Source of the DNA: Scandinavium lactucae
Lineage (GTDB): Bacteria; Pseudomonadota; Gammaproteobacteria; Enterobacterales; Enterobacteriaceae
Length of the DNA: 64,000 nucleotides
NCBI RefSeq assembly: GCF_033843265.1
Contig: NZ_JAWXRD010000001.1
Location: forward strand, 124,001-188,000
Reading direction: 5' to 3'
Positions 7,672-15,640 of this stretch are shown in pieces. The notes under the pieces are model-generated. The model was not told where the DNA came from. It saw nothing but the letters and a program-made list of their open reading frames with translations, and did no database searches. Position 1 is the first letter of the stretch. The number at the start of each line of letters is the position of its first letter. Position numbers and translations under genes: made by a program.

Positions 7672-8052
7672 ATGGTGTTCGTAATGACGACGGCCAATCA
7701 TTTTGGGGTGAAAGATATTACAGCCATTGCTGCTCTCTATAGCGGCGTTAATAATCAGACCACTCGCGCAAAACCCAAAGACGCCATCCCCGGCACATCG
7801 CGAGTTTCAAAGCGTGTCAGAGGTCTTCTCAAAAATACGATGTTCCCTTGCGGTATAAAAATGCCAACATGGATAGGGGGTTACACCCCCTGGACCGTCG
7901 AACGGAGGATGGTACGCAAAGTTAGCACCTTCGTAGCCCGAACGATTCCCCTAATTGGTGAGGTTGTTCTGGCGGCAGATGTATCACAAATCGCTTACTG
8001 CTCTGTACGTGATTACAACGCGATAGCACGAGGCAGCGATAAGTTATGGTAG
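7672..8052 (+). CDS. Hypothetical protein, first gene of a coupled DUF1493 operon
   Basis: 126-aa protein of unknown function; an alternative ATG at 7684 would remove four residues. It has a basic middle part (GTSRVSKRVRGLLKN, VERRMVRKV) and one weakly hydrophobic stretch (FVARTIPLIGEVVLAADV), but no clear signal peptide or catalytic motif. The stop overlaps the start of the next gene as ATGGTAG, so the two are translationally coupled. Genes of this style occur beside DUF1493 genes in enterobacterial accessory regions. I do not assign a function. Confidence 0.65.
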   Translation: MVFVMTTANHFGVKDITAIAALYSGVNNQTTRAKPKDAIPGTSRVSKRVRGLLKNTMFPCGIKMPTWIGGYTPWTVERRMVRKVSTFVARTIPLIGEVVLAADVSQIAYCSVRDYNAIARGSDKLW

Positions 8053-8429
8053 ACGATATTGAACAGCGGGTGATTGCGCTCGTTACGCCCTATAGCGGCG
8101 TGTACATGTTCAGGAAAAAGAACTATGACACCTATACAGCTGAATCCAGTATTCACTTTGATTTCCGTCTGGATGTTGACGAAGCCGAAGAGTTAATGAA
8201 TGCGTTTTTCACGGAGTTCAATGTCGACCCGGGGAATTTCAAACTGGAAACGTATTACCCGGAAGTAGAATTCTCATTGAATCCCTTCAAAAAACAAAGA
8301 GTCGATGTGCCCGATTTCACCATTGGCATGCTAATCGAATCCGCAAAAGCCGGGAAATGGTTATATGACAAATCACCCGCAAGGAGCGCAATAATGGCTG
8401 TTCCTGTTCAGAAACACTGCATATGGTGA
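8046..8429 (+). CDS. DUF1493 family protein
   Basis: 127-aa acidic protein with the family pattern: an N-terminal VIALVTPYSGVYMF segment, a middle HFDFRLDVDEAEELMNAFFTEFNVD, and a C-terminal DFTIGMLIESAKAGKWLYD. Function of the family is unknown. It overlaps both neighbours by 7 bases (ATGGTAG upstream, ATGGTGA downstream), indicating one co-translated unit. Its C-terminus beyond WLYDKSPAR is not matched by the sister protein. Confidence 0.75.
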   Translation: MVDDIEQRVIALVTPYSGVYMFRKKNYDTYTAESSIHFDFRLDVDEAEELMNAFFTEFNVDPGNFKLETYYPEVEFSLNPFKKQRVDVPDFTIGMLIESAKAGKWLYDKSPARSAIMAVPVQKHCIW

Positions 8430-8758
8430 CAGACAGTGAAGTATTAGCGTTTTTCCGGGGAGAACTGGGTCTCATGGTCACATTTACTTTCAAGCCGATC
8501 CCCATTGAGCTTGATACGCCGCTGCAAGGCTATGCTGAATGGGACGAACTGCCCTATGCCATTGAGGATTTTGGTGAGAAATTTCACGTCGATATCTCGG
8601 TGATCGATTTCGGTGCCTATTATCCGTGGAAAAGAGAAAGTGTTTACCGTAAGTGGTTCACCAAAGAACCTGTGGTGCAAACCTCAGAACCCTTAACCAT
8701 TCGCATGTTTGCCGAATCGGCGAGGACGGGTTACTGGTTATATGCCAGGATGCCTTAA
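8423..8758 (+). CDS. DUF1493 family protein
   Basis: 111-aa protein related to the preceding one: DSEVLAFFRGEL, then FGEKFHVDISVIDFGAYYPW and the family ending LTIRMFAESARTGYWLYAR. The start ATG overlaps the previous stop (ATGGTGA). Two DUF1493 members in tandem suggest duplication and divergence. No function can be assigned. It is followed by a small GC hairpin (8763-8777) between convergent genes. Confidence 0.75.
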   Translation: MVTDSEVLAFFRGELGLMVTFTFKPIPIELDTPLQGYAEWDELPYAIEDFGEKFHVDISVIDFGAYYPWKRESVYRKWFTKEPVVQTSEPLTIRMFAESARTGYWLYARMP

Positions 8759-8762
8759 AATA

Positions 8763-8778
8763 GGGGGTATCGCCCCCC
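8763..8778. terminator. Short hairpin between convergent genes
   Basis: GGGGGTATCGCCCCC forms a 5-bp GC stem between the DUF1493 operon and the convergent VOC gene. There is no good T-tract, so termination is uncertain. Confidence 0.35.
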
Positions 8779-8795
8779 GATAACCGCACAACCAC

Positions 8796-9179
8796 TTACC
8801 CCACCAGTTCCACCCCATTCCCGTCCGGGTCGACGATCACCGCTTCGTAGTAGCCGTCCCCGGTCATTCTTGGGCCGCTTTTCAAAATCCCTTCTGCACG
8901 GGCCTTATCCGCCAACGCATCCACGGTTTGACGGTCGCCGACGTTGATGGCGATATGTGCCCAGCCGCAGAACTCGCGGTTCTCGGGGGCGTCGGGCAGG
9001 TTAGGGAGGGTCATCAACTCAATCGTTGGGCCATCGGCGAGGGTAATAAAATGCGAGGCAAAACCCGGTCGGTTTTTGCTGAGATACTTTTCGTTGGCTT
9101 TCCCGCCAAAATATCGCTGCCAGAAGGCGGCTTGTGCCTCCAGGTCGCGGGTCCACAGGGCTACGTGCGCAATCTTCAT
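8796..9179 (-). CDS. VOC-fold (glyoxalase / bleomycin-resistance superfamily) protein
   Basis: 127-aa single vicinal-oxygen-chelate protein. Candidate metal ligands are His5 (MKIAHVALWTRDL), a His in the second half (CGWAHIAINV) and a Glu near the end (DPDGNGVELVG), the standard beta-alpha-beta-beta-beta arrangement. Such proteins act as lyases, dioxygenases or sequestering proteins on small molecules; the substrate is not predictable. ATG at 9179 has a strong AAGGAGATAACC upstream. It is divergent from fosA, another VOC protein, but the two are only distantly related. Confidence 0.85.
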   Translation of the reverse strand: MKIAHVALWTRDLEAQAAFWQRYFGGKANEKYLSKNRPGFASHFITLADGPTIELMTLPNLPDAPENREFCGWAHIAINVGDRQTVDALADKARAEGILKSGPRMTGDGYYEAVIVDPDGNGVELVG

Positions 9180-9316
9180 GGTTATCTCCTTGAATGCAGT
9201 CTCTCAATTATGCATCCATTGACCCCGGGCCGATATCGCCCGGCGTTCAGGATGTGATCGCGAGGGGGAGGAATGCTACTCTGCCTGTCCGCTAACTTCA
9301 TTATGGATACCACGCG

Positions 9317-9721
9317 ATGCTCACCGGTCTGAACCATCTCACGCTTGCGGTCACCGACCTTGCCCGCAGCATTGATTTTTATCAGCAGCAGTTGGGGCTG
9401 CGGCTGCATGCCCGTTGGAATAGCGGGGCGTATTTTAGCTGCGGATCGCTATGGCTGTGCCTGTCGGTCGATACGCAGGTGTCGGATAAGCGCGATTACA
9501 CCCACTACGCCTTCAGCATTGCCGTCTCGGAATTTGCTGGATTCGTGGCACGTCTTGAAGCGCAAGGCGCGGTGATGTGGAAGGACAATAAAAGCGAAGG
9601 GGAGTCGTTCTATTTTCTCGATCCTGACGGTCATCGGCTGGAACTCCACGTCGGGGATTTAGCCCAGCGTGTGGCGGCCTGTCGCGAAAAACCTTATGCC
9701 GGGATGGTATTTTTTGACTGA
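9317..9721 (+). CDS. fosA: FosA-type fosfomycin glutathione transferase
   Basis: 134-aa VOC-fold metalloenzyme that opens the epoxide of fosfomycin with glutathione (Mn2+ and K+ dependent). Family residues visible: His7 (GLNHLTLAV), His63 (DYTHYAFS) and Glu109 (GHRLELHVG) as metal ligands, plus the WKDNKSEGESFYFLDPDG loop with the fosfomycin and K+ contacts. It is slightly shorter than Klebsiella FosA (139 aa) by a gap after VDTQVS. Base composition matches the core genome and no mobile element adjoins it, so it looks like an intrinsic chromosomal fosA as in Enterobacter, Klebsiella and relatives. Confidence 0.9.
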   Translation: MLTGLNHLTLAVTDLARSIDFYQQQLGLRLHARWNSGAYFSCGSLWLCLSVDTQVSDKRDYTHYAFSIAVSEFAGFVARLEAQGAVMWKDNKSEGESFYFLDPDGHRLELHVGDLAQRVAACREKPYAGMVFFD

Positions 9722-9756
9722 ACAGTAAAGTTCATATCACCGTCGCCTTCATCCCC

Positions 9757-11988
9757 TCAATCGATGCCGCATTGATTTTTCTCCAGCACCCGACACATCT
9801 CGTCAATCGGCAGCGGCCGCCAGAATAAGAAGCCCTGCGCCAGTTCAATGCCTACCGAGCGCACCAACGCCATCTCGTGCTCGGTCTCAATCCCTTCGAT
9901 CAGGATCTGGCGTAGCTCATCTTCGGTCTCCACCCCTTCAATCACCACGTGACATTCGGTCAGCCGACAGAGTTTGGTGACCTGATTTAAGAACTGCAGA
10001 CCCCCTTGGGTGGCTAAGCCCTGCACCAGCGAGCGGTCGAGCTTAATTTTGTCCAGCGGGTAGCGCGTCAGGTAGTTGAGCGTCGAATAGCCCGCCCCAA
10101 AGTCATCCAGCGCAATTTTTATCCCGTGCTGCTTGAGCTGGCCGAGAATAAACGACACCTGTTCTGGGTTGGTCAGCGCCTGAGACTCGGTTATCTCCAT
10201 CTCCAGCGTCCAGCCTGCGGGCAGCGGTTCGCTCAGAATGCGCGAGATAACGTTGAACAGCCGCGGGTCATGCAGCGTCTGCGGAGAAACGTTTACCGAC
10301 AGCGTCATGTCGCTGTAATTGCTCAGGTGTTCACGCAGGTAGCTCACGGCCTGTTCCATCACCCAGAAGTCGATATCGGCCATCGCGTTCAGGCGGTTGT
10401 AATAGTCTAAAAAGTAGGGCGGGGTGATGGTACCGTCGTTGCCCTGATGGCGAATAAGCGCCTCCATGCCGATGATCCGTCGGTCGCTCAGGCGCACCTG
10501 TGGCTGGAAGTAGAGGACGAAATGACCACTGGATTGCAGGGCATACACGCGGTCCAGCGCCTCCAGATAAGCTTTCTCTTCGGTCAGCGCGCGGTAATCG
10601 GGGACCAGCTCCAGATTGGTGGGTTGCATGAACAGATGCTGATCCGGGGCGTTCTTCTTGCTGAGGGTCCAGCGCTGAATAAAGGGGGCATAGATCATCG
10701 CCCCGACCACGATAATCAGCAGGTTCAGCGCGATGGCTGCCAGAGAGCCGTTGGTGCCAATCCAGGTGCTGATGATCGGTGGCACACTCCAGCTCACCGT
10801 CTCGGAAATGGTAGGCACCAGATGCCACGCGGTGGCGGCGTAGGCGATGATGTAGGAGACCGCAGGCACCAGCACGAAAGGGATAATCAGCAGCGGGTTC
10901 ATGACGATCGGCAGGCCGAAGATCAGCGGTTCGTTGATGTTGAATATCGCCAGCGGCAGCGACGGGCCAAAAATATGGCGATGCGAATTATCTTTACTGA
11001 ACAATATGCACAGCAGCAGGCTGAGGGTATTGCCGGTGCCGCCCATGGTGCACCAGATGTTGTAAAACTCCGGACTCAAAATATTGAGCGATCCCTGGCC
11101 CGCGTGCCAGGCAGAAATATTGGCCTGTGCCTCAGCGATGAAATGGCTGTCGATATCGCTGAAGATGAAATAACCGTGGATGCCAAACAGCCACGGAATG
11201 CAGCGCAAAACGATATACAGCAACCCGGTGGCGAAGCTCTGCGGATAACTCTGCTCCAGGGTGTGACGGATAATCGGTGCCAGTGGGTTCACTATTTGTT
11301 GCATCAGGGTATTCACCACAAAGGCGAAAACGGAAATCATCACCACGGAAAACAGAAACAGGGCGAAGTGTTTTTTGTTGCGCGTTTGCAGGCGGGGCTG
11401 CTTATCCACCGCACCAATGACCTGGTCTAATAATGTATTGACCACCAGGCCGGATAACAGCGCGACCGGAATCGAGATATCCATAAAAAATAGCCGATCG
11501 TGGCTGATGGCGCAGCTGATAAACAGCAGGCTATAGAAGTTGACCGTCAAAAAATGAACCACCGAACGGTGATTACGAATCGCCCAATGCAGCGCCATAA
11601 AAGCATTCATCAGGATCGGCATAAAATCCATCAGCGTTTGCTGGAGCAGTTCCAGCCAACTGGCAAAGGCGACCCATCCCAGATGGGCGGCAATAACGGA
11701 ACACACCAGAAGCAGGGCGCGAATAATGACGAAGGGAACAATGGCTAACGAACTGGCGACGATGGCGCGGATAATGTTGTTGTTAAACAGCACTGCCTTG
11801 CTGGTGTTTAATTGATAAATAAAATTGTTGTGTAGCCATGTCTTCACCATCGGGATAACCACCGTTTGACAGCTTTGCCAGATATTTGCAGATATATTTC
11901 GATTCGCTGTTTCGGAATGAGGCGGGAACAGTCTGATCGCCTGAATAATGGGGCGCAGGTTTTTCAGCGACGGGCTGAATATAACCAT
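9757..11988 (-). CDS. Membrane PTS IIC-like domain fused to an EAL cyclic-di-GMP phosphodiesterase
   Basis: 743-aa two-part protein. Residues about 60-430 are a multi-helix membrane domain with lactose/cellobiose-type PTS IIC signatures (GGTGNTLSLLLC; NINEPLIFGLPIVMNPLL). Residues about 485-735 are an EAL domain that appears complete: EALIRHQ, NVSPQTL, EITES, DDFGAGYSTL, KLDRSLV, IEGVET and QGFLFWRPLP. These are the metal-binding and catalytic residues for hydrolysis of c-di-GMP to pGpG. No phosphorylatable IIA or IIB domain is attached. I infer that sugar binding or transport by the IIC part controls the cytoplasmic EAL. The start at 11988 is the first ATG; a later ATG near residue 47 is possible. 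Confidence 0.87.
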   Translation of the reverse strand: MVIFSPSLKNLRPIIQAIRLFPPHSETANRNISANIWQSCQTVVIPMVKTWLHNNFIYQLNTSKAVLFNNNIIRAIVASSLAIVPFVIIRALLLVCSVIAAHLGWVAFASWLELLQQTLMDFMPILMNAFMALHWAIRNHRSVVHFLTVNFYSLLFISCAISHDRLFFMDISIPVALLSGLVVNTLLDQVIGAVDKQPRLQTRNKKHFALFLFSVVMISVFAFVVNTLMQQIVNPLAPIIRHTLEQSYPQSFATGLLYIVLRCIPWLFGIHGYFIFSDIDSHFIAEAQANISAWHAGQGSLNILSPEFYNIWCTMGGTGNTLSLLLCILFSKDNSHRHIFGPSLPLAIFNINEPLIFGLPIVMNPLLIIPFVLVPAVSYIIAYAATAWHLVPTISETVSWSVPPIISTWIGTNGSLAAIALNLLIIVVGAMIYAPFIQRWTLSKKNAPDQHLFMQPTNLELVPDYRALTEEKAYLEALDRVYALQSSGHFVLYFQPQVRLSDRRIIGMEALIRHQGNDGTITPPYFLDYYNRLNAMADIDFWVMEQAVSYLREHLSNYSDMTLSVNVSPQTLHDPRLFNVISRILSEPLPAGWTLEMEITESQALTNPEQVSFILGQLKQHGIKIALDDFGAGYSTLNYLTRYPLDKIKLDRSLVQGLATQGGLQFLNQVTKLCRLTECHVVIEGVETEDELRQILIEGIETEHEMALVRSVGIELAQGFLFWRPLPIDEMCRVLEKNQCGID

Positions 11989-12146
11989 ATAACGGTATTG
12001 TCGATCAATAGAGAATAATTAATAGGTTTCTTTGATAGGGCTAAGTGATCAATTGCAGGACAGCGATCGGTGTAAGCTATTGATGTGTTGCTATTTTTGT
12101 GGGTTATGTATGAGTTGTGTGTTATTTGTTTGAATTATGTTTTTAG

Positions 12147-12179
12147 TGCCCGGACGTCGCTTTTAAGGGACGTCGGGCA
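12147..12179 (-). terminator. Probable terminator after yjiR
   Basis: TGCCCGGACGTCGC and GGGACGTCGGGCA form a long GC-rich hairpin 50 bases past the yjiR stop. On the minus strand it is followed by CTAAAAAC, a weak T-tract equivalent, so strength is uncertain. Confidence 0.45.
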
Positions 12180-12228
12180 TGAGGGGCGATTTTCCACGTG
12201 AGGTGAAGGCGTTGTCTTTTATCCTCAT

Positions 12229-13641
12229 TCACTCCATCGCTACGTGGATCGCCTCGCCAAGTTTTTCCATCACCTCACGGTGCTTGTCGCTGGTCGGCAG
12301 GGCGCAGTTGATACGCAGGCAGTTGCGATACTTGCCGGACGCGGAAAATAGCGACCCCGGTGCCACCTGTATTTTCAGCTCACACAACTGCTTCGCCACA
12401 CACACCATATCGACGACTTCCGGTAATTCCACCCACAGCATAAACCCGCCTTCGGGCCGGGTGACGCAGATCCCGCAGGGGAAATACTGGCGCAGCCAGC
12501 AGGTGTAGGTCTCCATATTGCTCTGATAAATCTGGCGCATTTTGCGTAAATGGCGATGGTAGTGGCCTTCGCGTATAAACGCCGCGACCGCCAGCTGAGT
12601 AGTGGGTACGTTGGTGCCGCTGGCGGCATATTTCATGTGCAGCACCCGATCATGATAGCGGCCAGGCACTATCCAGCCGACGCGCAGGCCGGGGGCGATG
12701 GTTTTGGTAAACGAGCTGCACAGCAGCACCCGGCCGTCGATATCCCAGGATTTAATGGTGCGCGGGCGCGGGTAGTCATTCGCCAGTTCGCCATACACAT
12801 CGTCTTCGAAAATGACGATATCGTGGCGTTGGGCCAGGGCGAGAACCGCGCGTTTGCGGGCATCCGGCATGATAAAGCCGAGCGGGTTGTTGCAATTAGG
12901 GACGAGGATCACCCCTTTGATGGGCCACTGCTCGAGCGCCAGTTCGAGGGCTTCCACGCTGATCCCGGTTTGTGGATCGGTGGGGATCTCGATGGCTTTA
13001 ATGTCGAAGCCGCGCAGCAGCTGCATGGTGCCGTAAAACGACGGCGACTCGATGGCCACGATATCCCCCGGTTTGCACACCGACAGCAGGGCAATCGCCA
13101 GCGCCGCGTGGCAGCCGCTGGTGATAATGATGTCGTCGGCGCTGACCGCCGCTTCGCTGTCGAGCATCAGGCGGGCTATCTGTTCGCGCAGCTCCCGGCG
13201 GCCCGCCAGCTCGTCATAGCTGAAGATCTCGGCGCTGTTGTGCTGCACCAGGCGGCTCATCTCGCGCCAGAGCGGTTTCAACCCCGGCTGGGTGACGTCC
13301 GGCGAACCGCCGCCAAACGGAATAATTGATTTATCATGGCGGGCATCCAGCAGGGTTAAAATCTGATCCCAGTGGCTGACATCCACCGGACGCTGAACCG
13401 GGCGCGACATTGCCGGAACCGGCGGCTGGGCTTTGCGCGGGGCAATAAAATAGCCGGAGCGCGGTTGCGGCATGACCAGCTGCAGCGTTTCCAGCGTCTG
13501 ATAAGCCTGCTGAACGGTGCTGATACTGACGCCGTGTTCCTGACTGAGACTGCGCACCGACGGCAGTTTTTCGCCCTGACGATACAGCCCTTGTTCGATC
13601 CGGTCGGCGATAATATTCGCCAGATGCTGGTAACGCGTCAT
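12229..13641 (-). CDS. yjiR: MocR-type GntR regulator with aminotransferase domain
   Basis: 470-aa regulator: winged HTH of the GntR family at residues 1-70 (GEKLPSVRSLSQEHGVSISTV), then a fold-type I aminotransferase-like domain with the PLP lysine motif SSFTKTIAPGLRVGW and NPLGFI substrate loop. MocR proteins sense PLP or amino compounds. Start at 13641 (MTRYQHLAN) matches E. coli YjiR; an in-frame start eight codons upstream exists. It is divergent from yjiS, as in E. coli. Candidate operators are ATCTGTAT repeats in the intergenic region. Its target is not known to me. Confidence 0.9.
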   Translation of the reverse strand: MTRYQHLANIIADRIEQGLYRQGEKLPSVRSLSQEHGVSISTVQQAYQTLETLQLVMPQPRSGYFIAPRKAQPPVPAMSRPVQRPVDVSHWDQILTLLDARHDKSIIPFGGGSPDVTQPGLKPLWREMSRLVQHNSAEIFSYDELAGRRELREQIARLMLDSEAAVSADDIIITSGCHAALAIALLSVCKPGDIVAIESPSFYGTMQLLRGFDIKAIEIPTDPQTGISVEALELALEQWPIKGVILVPNCNNPLGFIMPDARKRAVLALAQRHDIVIFEDDVYGELANDYPRPRTIKSWDIDGRVLLCSSFTKTIAPGLRVGWIVPGRYHDRVLHMKYAASGTNVPTTQLAVAAFIREGHYHRHLRKMRQIYQSNMETYTCWLRQYFPCGICVTRPEGGFMLWVELPEVVDMVCVAKQLCELKIQVAPGSLFSASGKYRNCLRINCALPTSDKHREVMEKLGEAIHVAME

Positions 13642-13663
13642 TGCTGTATCCCCATTTCTTACC

Positions 13664-13764
13664 ATACAGATGATTAAACCAGTACAGACAGGCGCGAAAA
13701 ACGCCGTGCAGATACTGTTTTAGCGAATCTGTATGTTAAAGAAAAGTACAATTTGAATCTGTAT
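13664..13764. promoter_or_regulatory. ATCTGTAT repeats between yjiR and yjiS, candidate MocR operator
   Basis: ATCTGTAT occurs at 13727-13734 and 13757-13764 on the plus strand (both within GAATCTGTAT, 30 bases apart) and inverted at 13664-13671 just upstream of yjiR. MocR regulators commonly bind direct repeats in the divergent promoter region beside their own gene. Binding here is inference. Confidence 0.5.
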
Positions 13765-13818
13765 TGTAAAGCCTGCTCGCGGCGATGATAGGGCATCGAC
13801 AGCGTGGGGAGGTGCAGG

Positions 13819-13983
13819 ATGGAATTTCATGAAAATCGCGCGAAAGCGCCATTCCAGATTTTTGTATTGATGGGTCGTTGGGCGCTGCAAAGCTGGCGGG
13901 TCAGACAGACGCGGCGAATGTTGGACCGCCTGAGCGACGAGCAGCTTAAAGACGTCGGCCTGCGGCGCGACGACTACTGCTAA
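13819..13983 (+). CDS. yjiS: Small DUF1127 protein YjiS
   Basis: 54-aa basic protein with the DUF1127 pattern WRVRQTRRMLDRLSDEQLKDVGLRRDD in its C-terminal two thirds. ATG at 13819 follows GGAGGTGCAGG. Position next to divergent yjiR matches E. coli. DUF1127 proteins in other bacteria have been linked to RNA turnover, phosphate and stress responses; a specific role for YjiS is not established. It is followed by a clear terminator, so it is monocistronic. Confidence 0.9.
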   Translation: MEFHENRAKAPFQIFVLMGRWALQSWRVRQTRRMLDRLSDEQLKDVGLRRDDYC

Positions 13984-13990
13984 GGGTTCA

Positions 13991-14016
13991 ACCCGGCCAT
14001 CGTGCCGGGTTTTTTG
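13991..14016 (+). terminator. Rho-independent terminator of yjiS
   Basis: ACCCGGCCATCGTGCCGGGT followed by TTTTTT: a 7-bp GC-rich stem with a T run, 8 bases after the yjiS stop codon. Confidence 0.85.
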
Positions 14017-14050
14017 TTTCACATTCCATGCTGCGGGACTCGAACGTTTC

Positions 14051-14073
14051 TTGATACTTATCAAGGTAAGTAT
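14051..14073. promoter_or_regulatory. Candidate MarR-family operator
   Basis: TTGATACTTATCAA (14051-14064) is a perfect palindrome, and ATACTTA...TAAGTAT (14054-14073) is a second, overlapping inverted repeat. They lie 30-55 bases before the MarR-family start, where the regulator would be expected to repress its own operon. Confidence 0.6.
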
Positions 14074-14104
14074 TATTCTGTCGCGACGTTGTGAGGAGGA
14101 TAGC

Positions 14105-14569
14105 ATGGCGGAACAGACGTTATTTGCCCATCGGCCATTGGGGATGCGCATGGCGATGGTGGTGCGCCAGTGGCGTGGAATTATCGATAATGCGATTACC
14201 GATACCGGCTTAACGCAGTCGAGCTGGACCACGCTCATGCAGCTCCAGCAGTCGGGTGACAACATTTCAGTTAGCGAACTGGCGGAAATGCAGGGTATTG
14301 AGCTGCCGCCGCTGATGCGCACCCTGGTTCACCTCGAACAACAGGGCTATCTGCTGCGTACGATATCGCCGTACGACAAGCGATGCCGCCTGTTAACGCT
14401 GACCCCGAAAGGCCGTGACGTTCTGCAACGGCTGACCAACGTGATTGATGCCTGCCAACTGCGGGTGACGGAAAATATTCCTGCCGACGTCATGGACGCT
14501 TTTAGCGACACGCTTAACCAACTCGCCTGCAATATGCGGAATATCCGCGACGACATAAATAAGATCTAA
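14105..14569 (+). CDS. MarR/SlyA-family transcriptional regulator
   Basis: 154-aa winged-HTH protein: LTQSSWTTLMQLQQSGDNIS, then SVSELAEMQGIELPPLMRTL (recognition helix), then the wing DKRCRLLTLTPKG. ATG at 14105 is preceded by a strong GAGGAGG. It is the first gene of an operon with an HlyD-type adaptor (3-base gap) and a DUF2955 membrane protein. MarR proteins usually repress an adjacent efflux operon and are released by aromatic ligands. The palindromes just upstream support autoregulation. The ligand is unknown. Confidence 0.87.
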   Translation: MAEQTLFAHRPLGMRMAMVVRQWRGIIDNAITDTGLTQSSWTTLMQLQQSGDNISVSELAEMQGIELPPLMRTLVHLEQQGYLLRTISPYDKRCRLLTLTPKGRDVLQRLTNVIDACQLRVTENIPADVMDAFSDTLNQLACNMRNIRDDINKI

Positions 14570-14572
14570 AAA

Positions 14573-15640
14573 ATGATGAGTCCCGAACAAAAATTTGCCC
14601 GCTGGGTTAGGGTCAGTATTGCCTCTTTCCTGCTGATGTTTATCTACTTTATTGTGGCCGATATCTGGATCCCCCTCACCCCGGACTCCACGGTGATGCG
14701 GGTGGTGACGCCAGTGTCGGCCCGCGTCTCCGGCTACGTGTCGCAGGTATATGTCCATAACAACAGCCAGGTGAAAAAGGGCGATGTGTTATACGAACTG
14801 GACCCGACGCCGTTTATCAATAAGGTGGAAGCCGCGCAAATCGCGCTGGAACAGGCGAAGCTCACCAATCAGCAGCTGGATGCGCAAATCGCCGCCCAGC
14901 TTGCCAATCTCAAGACCGCGCAGATAACCGCCCGCAATAATCAGGCAACGTTCAGCCGCTATCAGCGCCTGGCGACGATGCAAAACGTGTCGCAGCAGGA
15001 TCTGGATAACGTTCGCACCGCCTGGCAGAACAGCCAGCAAGCGGTCAGTTCGCTGAATGCGAGCATTGATAACCTGCGGATCCAGCGCGGCGAACGCGAT
15101 GATGAGCGCAACGTCACGCTGCAAAAATACCGCAACGCGCTGGAGCAGGCGCAGCTCGATCTGGGCTGGACGAAGATCCGCGCCGAAGCCGACGGCACGG
15201 TGAGTAACCTGCAACTCAGCCCCGGACTGTACACCAGTGCAGGTACGGCGCTGGTGGCGCTGGTGAATCACGACACCGATATCGTGGCGGATTTTCGTGA
15301 AAAAAGTCTGCGGTATACCCGCCCAGGAACCGCTGCGGCGGTGGTGTTTGACGCGCTGCCGGGGAAAGTGTTCCGTGCCCACGTGACCAGCAGCGATGCG
15401 GGGATCCTGGCCGGGCAGCAGGCAGTCAACGGACAGCTTTCCCAGCCTGATAGATCGAACCGTTGGGTGCGTGATGCCCAAAGGATGCGCATTCACGTCG
15501 AGTTGGATGAGGCCGTCGATGCCATGCTGCCAACCGGATCACGTGCCACCGTTCAGCTGTATAACAGCGACGGGGTGTTTGCCCGATTCTTCTCCGGGCT
15601 GCAAATCCGTCTGGTGAGCTGGCTACATTATGTCTATTAA
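14573..15640 (+). CDS. HlyD/EmrA-family membrane fusion (periplasmic adaptor) protein
   Basis: 355-aa adaptor: one N-terminal membrane anchor (VSIASFLLMFIYFIVADIWI), then a lipoyl-like half motif (VSGYVSQVYVHNNSQVKKGDVLYELDPTPF), a coiled-coil hairpin (about 80-190) and the second lipoyl half and beta-barrel domain (LGWTKIRAEADGTVSNLQL). Such proteins bridge inner-membrane pumps to an outer-membrane channel. It overlaps the DUF2955 gene by 11 bases, so the two probably form one pump. An outer-membrane partner is not encoded nearby and would have to be a shared TolC-type channel. Confidence 0.88.
   Translation: MMSPEQKFARWVRVSIASFLLMFIYFIVADIWIPLTPDSTVMRVVTPVSARVSGYVSQVYVHNNSQVKKGDVLYELDPTPFINKVEAAQIALEQAKLTNQQLDAQIAAQLANLKTAQITARNNQATFSRYQRLATMQNVSQQDLDNVRTAWQNSQQAVSSLNASIDNLRIQRGERDDERNVTLQKYRNALEQAQLDLGWTKIRAEADGTVSNLQLSPGLYTSAGTALVALVNHDTDIVADFREKSLRYTRPGTAAAVVFDALPGKVFRAHVTSSDAGILAGQQAVNGQLSQPDRSNRWVRDAQRMRIHVELDEAVDAMLPTGSRATVQLYNSDGVFARFFSGLQIRLVSWLHYVY

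Noticed and set aside
10447..11430. 327-codon open frame opposite the IIC-EAL gene
   Set aside because: Gln/His/Arg-rich translation typical of an antisense shadow over membrane-protein codons.
12550..13329. 259-codon open frame opposite yjiR
   Set aside because: Shadow of the aminotransferase domain; no ribosome-binding site and low-complexity protein sequence.
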